Shown here one piece after another: positions 56,597-64,000 of a stretch of 64,000 nucleotides of DNA. The stretch is taken from positions 1,426,001 through 1,490,000 of the forward strand of contig JAXBDG010000004.1 in NCBI GenBank assembly GCA_036320915.1, in the 5' to 3' direction. Positions within the stretch are counted from its first letter, which is position 1; each line of letters starts with the position of its first letter. The notes below the pieces were generated by a model. It made no database searches. It saw only the letters and a list, made by a program, of their open reading frames with translations, and was not told where the DNA came from. Both the position numbers and the translations under genes were made by a program. Source of the stretch: Linnemannia elongata (lineage: Eukaryota > Mortierellomycota > Mortierellomycetes > Mortierellales > Mortierellaceae).

Positions 56597-57709
56597 TCAT
56601 GAACCAACAACGTTCATTACTTGTTTGCGTCTTTTTATTACCCCGGGAATCTCACCTAGACCCAACTCTTCAGCAACTGCTTTGAGTAACAACGAACTAT
56701 TCTCGTCGTACCTTAGATTAGCGAGGGTATCTCCCCGGGATTGGCCGAGATTGATCATGGCGATGGGAATACCCGTGTCCTTGGCAAGCTGGACTAAACG
56801 GAAGGCTGAGAAGGTAGCCAAGGAGGTTCCGATGACGAGGAGACCGTTGGACTCGAGAATCGCTTGACTTGAAGATTCTTTTGTTGCTGGTGGAATGTTC
56901 TCGCCAAAGAACACGACGCTGGGCTTGTAATGGCCGGTACCGCAACAGGAACATGTAGGATATTGAAAATTGCGATAATCCAATACTTTGTCCTTGCTCG
57001 AATGTTGTTGATGGTGTTGTTGTTGTTCGGGAGTGTTGAGTTCGACATCTCCATCGGCGTTCATTCTAGTGTAGAGACGACTGGTACTCTGGCTCTGGAG
57101 AAGGTCATTCCACTCTGGGTTGAGATCGGCCAGAACCTGTTGAAAGTCAGATCGGTCCTCCTCGTGGCCGCAGGTCATACATTTGACACTGTGCAGGGTC
57201 CCATGTAGCTCAATGACGTTCCTGGCGCCCGCCTTTTGGTGCAGTCCGTCGACGTTCTGAGTGATAAAGTTCTTGATGTAGCCTGACTTTGACAACTCCT
57301 GGTTGCCCTTGTTTTTCGGATCAAGACTGGGTCCTTGTACGGTAGTAGGCAATTGGAGGGCTGCGAGGGCGTAATGAGTGGGGTTGGGTTGTGTGGTCAT
57401 GATGGGAGGAAATCCCAGAAAGGAGCGGGCCCAGTAGCGGTGCCTGGCTTCTTCGGAGGCGACAAAGGCTTGGAAGAAGACGGGCTTGTAGTCTGGATTG
57501 AGTGTGTAGGTTCCATTTTCGCCACGATAGTCTGGGATGGCCGAGTCGGTCGAAACACCGGCGCCGGTGAGGACTGTGATGTTGGAGTGTCCGTCACGGA
57601 GGAAGGAGGCAAGTTCCTTGGAGGCTGTTGTGAGAGGGATCCTTGTTATGGCGTCTGAGGTGGTTGATAAAGACTTTGAGACGGACCGAAGAGATATCCT
57701 GAGTTTCAT
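56597..57709 (-). CDS. Class II sirtuin (SIRT4-like), probably mitochondrial
   Basis: NAD-dependent protein deacylase or lipoamidase-type enzyme. An intronless frame of 370 residues. The Arg/Ser-rich N terminus (MKLRISLRSVSKSL) without acidic residues looks like a mitochondrial targeting sequence. The Rossmann motifs are TGAGVSTDSAIPDYRG, TQNVDGLH and the catalytic histidine in ELHGT. Two zinc Cys pairs are present (CMTC and CSCC), with a longer than usual Gln/His-rich insert (EQQQHHQQH) between them. FFGEN and GTSL..FSAFRL complete the NAD site. The spacing follows SIRT4 rather than the nuclear Sir2 group. Confidence 0.93.
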   Translation of the reverse strand: MKLRISLRSVSKSLSTTSDAITRIPLTTASKELASFLRDGHSNITVLTGAGVSTDSAIPDYRGENGTYTLNPDYKPVFFQAFVASEEARHRYWARSFLGFPPIMTTQPNPTHYALAALQLPTTVQGPSLDPKNKGNQELSKSGYIKNFITQNVDGLHQKAGARNVIELHGTLHSVKCMTCGHEEDRSDFQQVLADLNPEWNDLLQSQSTSRLYTRMNADGDVELNTPEQQQHHQQHSSKDKVLDYRNFQYPTCSCCGTGHYKPSVVFFGENIPPATKESSSQAILESNGLLVIGTSLATFSAFRLVQLAKDTGIPIAMINLGQSRGDTLANLRYDENSSLLLKAVAEELGLGEIPGVIKRRKQVMNVVGS

Positions 57710-58370
57710 TGTTTATGGATGTTGTTCCTGGGAGGAATGGGGAGTGTGAATGAGAATGTTGAAAGGAAAGGATTGAGGATTGGTGTAGGTCGGTCGTACA
57801 GGACAGGCACAGACGGAAAGAAGGGGAAGTGAGAGAGGGAGAAGGCAAACAAACAAAAAGACAAAGAAAAGTGTGAAGTAAGAATTAATATGAGAGTGAG
57901 TGCGAAGCGGGAAGGTCTGGAGCAGGTGCAGGGGCAGTACAAGAAAGAGCCTACAACGAGATGGATTGTGGAAAGCCACATCTTTCTCTTTTGTGCGTGT
58001 TTGCTGCAGCTTCACACGAGACTTGCTTACTTTTCTTTGTTTTCAACTCTTTTCACTTTTCCTTTTGTTTTTTTAACACTTTCTCTCTCCTCCTTTTCCT
58101 CACATATATTCACAGCCATGACCGGCCCCCAATAACACTTACTTCACACCCTCCTTTCCCTCTCTCTGTCACTCCCTCACCCGCTCATTTCTCACACCCG
58201 CTCCTGTCTCTGTTGTGATCTCGCTCTTTGTTCCTCTCCCACTCTTGTCCCTTCCTGTCGTCACTCTTTACCTTTACCTTTACCTTCTCTACCTGTCTGA
58301 CTTGTACAAGTCAACCCACACGCTTCCCACCATTCTCCCCTCAGCCTCTTCCCAGTCCCCTTCCGCCACC
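57710..58370. promoter_or_regulatory. Divergent promoter between sirtuin and CLASP-like genes
   Basis: 661 bases without a gene. 57730-57900 is A/G-rich on the plus strand and 58030-58370 is C/T-rich, so both genes have C/T-rich leaders in their own sense. CTTTACC-type units repeat at about 58265-58290. Confidence 0.5.
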
Positions 58371-61361
58371 ATGCTCTCCTCCGGTGCGGCCGCCTCGGTC
58401 AACCTCAACTACCACGACCTCGACAACATCCTCTCTCAGCCAGAGACAGAGCACAACTGGGCTCAAAAGGAGACCGCCATCAAAACAATCGGCGCCGCCT
58501 GCCACGTCTCCATCGGACACAACCAGGAGTATGTCGCCTTCATCAAGAACCACCGCAAAGCTTTCTCCGAGTCTGTAAGTCCCATCTACTTTTCTTTCCA
58601 AATAAACAACAGCAATAACGAACAACGAACAAGGAACAACGAACAACGAACAACGAATAGCGAACAACGAAAACAATGAATAGCAAGCAACAAACAGCGA
58701 ATAGCAAGCAACAAACAGCGAATAGCGAGCAACGAACAACGATAGCGAACATCTTGCAACAACCTGGAGCTCTCACCTCACAAGCCTCTGGCTCACTGGC
58801 ACTCACCACCACTAGATTCTATTTCGGTTTTATGCAAAACATACTCATACATATATAGCTCCTCACCGAACGAACTCGTCTATCAGGAGCGGCATGTGAG
58901 CTCGTTGAGAAACTGTCAACGGCAATGGGTCGCGACTTTGGCCTGCACTTCCCAGACCTCTTTACACCTGCCCTTCTCAAGGTATGTGCCAGGACGAACA
59001 AGGTCATGGTCACGCGTGCTGTCAAGGCACTCCAGAGTATGATCAGCGCCGGCTGCCTTCCAACACTCCCCAAGGCTTGTCAGGCGTTTGCAACAAACAA
59101 CAAGACGCTCAGGATTGCCTGCATCGGCTTGATTGCCTCCTGTATTGCTCAGTTTACGAGTCAGGAGCTTGAAGCTTACCTTGGCTCGTTTGAGCCCGTG
59201 CTGAAGGAGGGTGTATCCGACGCTGCACCCGAGGTGAGAGATACCAGCCGCAAGTCATTCAAGGTTTATGCACAAAAGTTTCCAGAAAGGTCATCTGCGT
59301 AAGTAGCATGCACACGATGCGCTATTATTTTTTTATATGTGTTTTGATTTATTTGTCTGCGGCAACCAAAATGCAAGTCGTCCTACACCAAACCACCAGA
59401 AGCGAGCTGCAAGTGCTGCATCATCCGGTAGTGCCATCAAAACTGGTGGTGATGAGGCAATGATTCTTGAGTTGATCCTACTCCTGGCACTCTAGGACCT
59501 TTTTTTTTGCCTGAAAATACTTGATCCTGGTCTACTATCCCTCGTTTTTTTGTTTGTGTTGTTACCCCTCCTCCGTCTCTCTCTCTCCACTCCATTGCTC
59601 TCCGTCCTTTCTCTCCTTCCTTCTGTCCTTCTCTCCTTTCTTTCTTTTTCACTTTCATGTCCTCACATTTCCTTTGTTCACATCCTGTCAGCCAGTCAGT
59701 TCACTAACCTCGTCTTGTTATGGACTCCTCTCCTCGCTCGCCCACTCCCTCAATCGAAATCTAGGCTGACCGCAACACTGCCTGGAAACGTGCTCAAATA
59801 CCTCTTGCCCGACGCAAGATCATCAGCATCCCTGGTCAGACCAGCAACGGGCCGTATTACCCCTACCTTGGGCCGTGCAGAAGGACCAGGAGAGTTGAGC
59901 CGTCATCAATCGAGTCGGGAGGGATTAAGTAGAACAGTACCTAGCAGGATTGGACCTGTCAGAGCGCGAACCACCACGGCTGCCGAACAGTTCTCGACTC
60001 CGTTCAAGTCCACAGCCAGCAGCACCCCTCATACTGCTCCCTCCAGCCAGCCTTACGGATACAGTTCTAGCCAGAATGCGCCAGCTCAGCCAGTATCTCC
60101 ACATTTGGGACGGAATCATGGACTGCCAAGCAGGACCGGATCATTGGCAGACACCTCCGACCACTCAGGACACAACAGTCTTCGCATGGGAGCACAACGC
60201 AGTCGAGCATTGAGCAGCAACAGCTTGACTTCTACCTCCATGTACCAACGCACGCCTTCCATCAACCTTGCAACTCAAGGAGGGCCTCAGCGATTGGTTC
60301 CCTCAAATAACTCTTACAGCTCTGATTCTGCAAAACCTGCTCGACCCAGCAGCACCCATTCCACTCGCCTCTCCAAGGTTGAACCCCCCTCAAAAGGGAG
60401 TAGGCTATCAACCATATCCACCCATGGCCCCTCCACAGAAAGGGAACCGATGAGCGCGAGTGAGCGGGCCAAGGCGTATTCAGCCAGCTTGAAGAACGAG
60501 ATGGCCAGCCGTCGTGCTGGTGACATGGGGATGAGGACCAACGTGGGTTCAAGGAGAGTTGTTACAGACCCTCCAGGATATGGCGTTTACGGACCACCTA
60601 CTACCATCTCGACCCCTGCCAGTTCGACAACCAGCACTGCCCCTGTTTCGGCAGCAACCTCCATCACCTCTGTCTCACCTGCGTCGTCCTCGTCCACTTC
60701 ACCTACGACTGCTCACTCGCCTCACCACGATCAACTGTTCTCGTCTTTCAGAGCGCCAGCCAGCCCTCATGCCGCATCCTCACCCCCAGAGTCGTGCGCT
60801 TCCCCTGACTATAGACACTCCACACCGCCTTCGTCCCAGCACTCTGATGAAAACGTTCATGCGGCGCCTCTCTCTCCAACCAGGATGGCTCAGGTTTCTC
60901 TTGAAGGCTCAATGGAGCCTCAGGCACTTGGCTCCTCAGGATCACCCTTCCACTCGCGCGAGTCATCACAGGAACCCCATTTGGGTCAGCACAGCTCTGC
61001 ACACTCTAGCCATCATGGATCACCTCACTTGCATGATACTGTCCATGCAGAGGACCGTGACTTTGAGTTTTCAGAGCCCGGTATGGATGCAGACAAGGAC
61101 CACGATATGACGGTTCCGGATCATGAGAGTCTGTTTGGCAACACAGCTAACTACCTCCAGACGGAGCAGGAGATCTCTGCGCTGCAGCAACAGACAGGCG
61201 ACAAGAGTGTTTTTATGGAGGAAGACATTCAATCAATAGACCACGACCAATTGGCAGTGAAGGCGTATGCGGATGATTACGAGGCCTCGCTTGCCGCTGC
61301 ATCTTGCTCGTCTACCTCGCTATCCTCGAGTGTTGAAGGCGAGAAATCGTATGCTGAATGA
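58371..61361 (+). CDS. CLASP/Stu1-like microtubule-binding TOG-domain protein
   Basis: My preferred exons are 58371-58574, 58859-59289 and 59765-61361, giving 743 residues. The N-terminal 230 residues form a CLASP-N TOG-like helical array: ETEHNWAQKETAIKTIG, AMGRDFGLHFPDLFTPALLKVCARTNKVM, then ALQSMISAG and RDTSRKSFKVYAQKFPERLTATLP. The rest is a long Ser/Thr/Pro/Arg-rich basic linker (SRIGPVRARTT..., STRLSKVE) with Ser-Pro sites, typical of CLASP microtubule-lattice binding regions, and an acidic C-terminal end. I see no second folded TOG domain, so it is short for the family. The exon 2 donor is uncertain: GTCATC at 59290 restores the best frame, but a stronger GTAAGT lies 9 bases further. 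The ATG has a good context (GCCACC). Confidence 0.75.
58609..58750. repeat. ACGAACA-type minisatellite in CLASP intron 1
   Basis: Imperfect tandem units built from AACGAACA and AATAGC(A/G)AGCAACAAAC fill about 140 bases of the 284-base intron. Two longer copies, AGCAAGCAACAAACAGCGAAT, are nearly identical neighbours at about 58680-58725. Confidence 0.8.
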
Positions 61362-61383
61362 ATACACACGCACATACACGATA

Positions 61384-61389
61384 AATAAA
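61384..61389 (+). terminator. Candidate poly(A) signal of the CLASP-like gene
   Basis: AATAAA 23 bases after the stop codon at 61361. The following T-rich tract at 61419-61443 lies in the 190-base gap to the Rrp6 start codon. Confidence 0.45.
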
Positions 61390-61551
61390 CGAATTATGTA
61401 GCTAAGCCACCTGAGTTTTTCTTTTTTTTTTTTTTTCTTTTTTTGCCTTTCTGTCTGGTGCTACAGTAAAATAAGACAGTTGCTTCTGCGAGTGTTTGTA
61501 CTTTGTCTCCTCCGTCATTCGACAAAACACACACCACCCCGAAACGATCAC

Positions 61552-64000
61552 ATGGCGACAACAAAGGACATCATCGCCGACTTTGAGGCATGGCAGACCA
61601 AGCTCTTCCAGACACTCGTCAAGGCAACCAAGGCAGCCAATGCCATCCCTGCAGGCGACGTCTCCTTCTACAAGACACTCGATCGTGACTTTGCCAACAA
61701 CATGAAGGAGGCCTCCGCCTCGACCCTCGACATGTGCAACGGTATCCTGCGTCAGGCTGGCGGACAGAGCGTCGAGGAGCTCAAGGACGGCGACGATATG
61801 AAGGACCGTTTTGATATTGTTGTTGATGTTGTCGATAACATGCTGGAGAAAGTGGTACGTCTTGGAAGGAAGATTTTGGTTTCTTGTTTTCTTGTTGCTT
61901 GACAAAGTCGATACTTATAAGTAATGAAAGCGTCGCATACTCACCAAAAGGATTTTACCTCTCTCTGTATGATAGGATGTTGTTATGGATGAGATGAAGG
62001 CCCCAAGAAAGAAGGGTGGTGCAGCCATTGCTCAGAGTGCACCTGTCGTCGCCCTCGCCAAGGTAAGAACGGTAACATGATGGTCAGTTGACATAATTAA
62101 ACAAGGAACGCTAACACCAGACACCTTGTTACCATAAAAACAATAGAGCAACAAGCTGGAATACAAGTTGATCCATGCCCAGAACATTGCTCGCCCCCAG
62201 CTCCGATTCCCAGACCCTGTCGACAACTCCTCAACACCCTTTGTCCGGAAGATCACCTATAAGCCCAACGCAAAGGTTGATCTCAACTACGGCATGGACC
62301 TCAACAGCGACACACCTTCAGAATTGATTGAACAGCCCCACCCATACGAATACGAGATCAAGCATCTGGAATATCCTGAACATATGTTTGAGCAGCGCCC
62401 CGAACAACTCTACCACCCCTTCGACACCACGTCAGCGATCTGGGTAGAAACCGAGGAGGAACTCAAGGAGATGTGCAAGTCATTGGAGGTGCAGCGGGAG
62501 ATTGCTATCGATTTGGAGCATCACGATTACCGGTCATTCCAGGGCTTTGTCTGTTTGATGCAGATTTCCACACGCGATCAGGATTATATTATTGATACAT
62601 TGGAGCTCAGGGGTTCGTTGCACCTGTTGAACCAGGCATTTACGGATCCCAAGATCGTCAAGATCTTCCATGGTGCCGATCACGATATCATTTGGTTGCA
62701 GCGGGATTTCGGAATCTATATCGTCAATCTTTTTGATACCTACCATGCCAGCAAGCTTCTCGGTAATTATTTCCACTGCCTTTTTAGCTTTGTGCGATCT
62801 GCAGACCATTAATTTCATTTATAATTATTTGCGTGTCATACTAACTGCCAGTCTTTTCGTTTGAATACATGTAGAATTCGGCGCACATTCGTTGGCACAT
62901 TTGCTCAAATTGTATGCGGACTATGATGCGGACAAGAGATACCAGCTCGCAGACTGGCGTATTCGGTAAGTTCTTTTCAGAACATGCTTATCTTCCTGTG
63001 ATATGAACATTGTCTGAAGCATATGGCCACTTAAATTAACATGTTAAAAAATGTCAACGCAAATAATTGTGATTAGGCCATTGCCAAAGGAGATGCTCAA
63101 CTATGCACGATCGGATACCCACTTTTTGCTGTACGTGTACGATCGGATGAGAAACGCCCTTCTGGATAAGTCCAACCCCATCACACATAACCTCCTCCAC
63201 GCAACACTTCAACGTTCAGCCGAAACCTCACTCAAACGACACACCAAGGAGATTTACGATGCCGAGGGAGGCGATGGACCTGGCGGATGGAGGAACTTGT
63301 ACTCCAAGTGGAACCGTGCTCTTAACGGACAGCAGTTTGCGGTCTTCAAGGCTGTCCACGCTTGGCGTGATCAGATGGCTCGTGAGGAGGATGAGAGTAT
63401 TCGGTATGTGCTGCCCAACCATATGATGTTTACGCTGGCAGAGAAGATGCCTGAGGAGTCTGCGGCAGTCTTGGCCTGCTGTAACCCCGTCCCACCACCT
63501 GTCAGGATGCACGCCACCGACTTGGCGCTGTTGATTGCTCAGACAAAGTCGCGTGTGACCTCCCTGGCCGCCAGTCAGAAGGTTGTTGAGATTCAGGTGC
63601 CTGTTCATGTGCGGTTTGACCCCAAGACTGGACTTCAAGGAACCGATGAGGCAAAATCTTCAACAGATGCTCCTGCTTCTACTTCTACCCCTGCCGCGAA
63701 GACCGCTACATCTTCGAGCCAAAGCGGCAAGTCGTTGATCGCTTCGTCGTCGTCCATGTTCCAGTCTGCAATGGGACCTATCGCCAATAGACCCGTAGTC
63801 GACCCTACGCCGTTCATGGCCAAGCGCTCAGGAATGTTTGGTGATATGACTACATCCAAGGCTTCGAAGGAGGCGCAGGAGGCTGAGGAGAGAGCTTCAA
63901 GGATCATGTACGAGCTCTCTGTGCAGCGCGAGTCTGCGGCTCCTGTCTTCAAGGAGATTGATAGTGTTGTCCAGGTTCAACCTGAGCCTGAGAAGGAGGC
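61552..64000 (+). CDS. RRP6: Rrp6-type exosome exonuclease, 3' end beyond the window
   Basis: Nuclear exosome 3'-5' exonuclease. Exons are 61552-61854, 61976-62062, 62147-62762, 62875-62965 and 63077 onward, still open at 64000. The visible domains are a PMC2NT region ([13 protein letters not shown]) that would bind the Rrp47 cofactor, the DEDD-Y exonuclease with [27 protein letters not shown] and [11 protein letters not shown], and the HRDC domain ([24 protein letters not shown] with the following [14 protein letters not shown]). The sequence after about 63640 is a Ser/Thr/Ala-rich linker that starts the C-terminal tail. The catalytic acidic residues are all present. It lies in tandem, 190 bases after the CLASP-like gene. 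Confidence 0.95.

Overview
The window looks like nuclear DNA of a filamentous fungus, most likely an early-diverging Mucoromycota lineage such as Mortierellaceae. This is an inference from intron-rich genes (about 56 introns in 16 spliced genes), C-ending codon preference, CA-rich leaders before start codons, pyrimidine-rich promoters, long A/T homopolymers and the gene repertoire. I saw no rRNA, tRNA, CRISPR or transposon. Exon boundaries were worked out by hand from splice consensus, reading phase and protein continuity. The given spans are start codon to stop codon, and exons are listed in the evidence.

Layout. 1-3241: no gene, promoter of the next gene. 3242-8573 (+): giant Tag1/DUF3712-like membrane protein. 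9504-10989 (+): thiamine pyrophosphokinase. 11221-15751 (-): nuclear 5'-3' exoribonuclease Rat1/Xrn2 with a very long RGG tail. 16314-19024 (+): UBA-UAS-UIM-UBX protein. 19302-19871 (-): Cbp6/UQCC2-like complex III assembly factor. 20374-21471 (+): unknown multi-pass membrane protein. 21539-22602 (-): FHA protein of the PNKP/aprataxin type. 23271-25263 (+): Sec14-like lipid transfer protein. 25977-28048 (-): ceramide synthase. 29199-31236 (-): siderophore-type MFS transporter. 31237-35077: gene-free, with iron-type GATA sites. 35078-36030 (+): PRL-type phosphatase with a CAAX box. 36583-39688 (-): F-box/WD40 protein. 42106-42327 (+): small one-TM protein. 42892-50627 (-): a 2347-residue chimeric receptor histidine kinase. 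52131-54018 (-): DHHC palmitoyltransferase. 55141-56439 (+): cytochrome b561 family protein. 56597-57709 (-): mitochondrial-type sirtuin. 58371-61361 (+): CLASP-like TOG protein. 61552-beyond 64000 (+): Rrp6, cut by the window edge.

The most striking object is the receptor kinase at 42892-50627. It joins two periplasmic-binding-protein-like sensor regions, a cysteine-rich stalk and a membrane span to a kinase-homology domain plus signalling helix of the kind found in receptor guanylyl cyclases. Where those receptors carry a cyclase, this protein has a histidine kinase and receiver.

The second signal is regulatory. Seven exact copies of the fungal iron-regulator motif ATCWGATAA lie in the window as far as I could see: four upstream of the siderophore transporter and three upstream of the cytochrome b561 (a ferric-reductase family). 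This suggests an iron regulon read from DNA alone. A third observation is that four introns appear to use GC-AG ends, two of them in the receptor gene.
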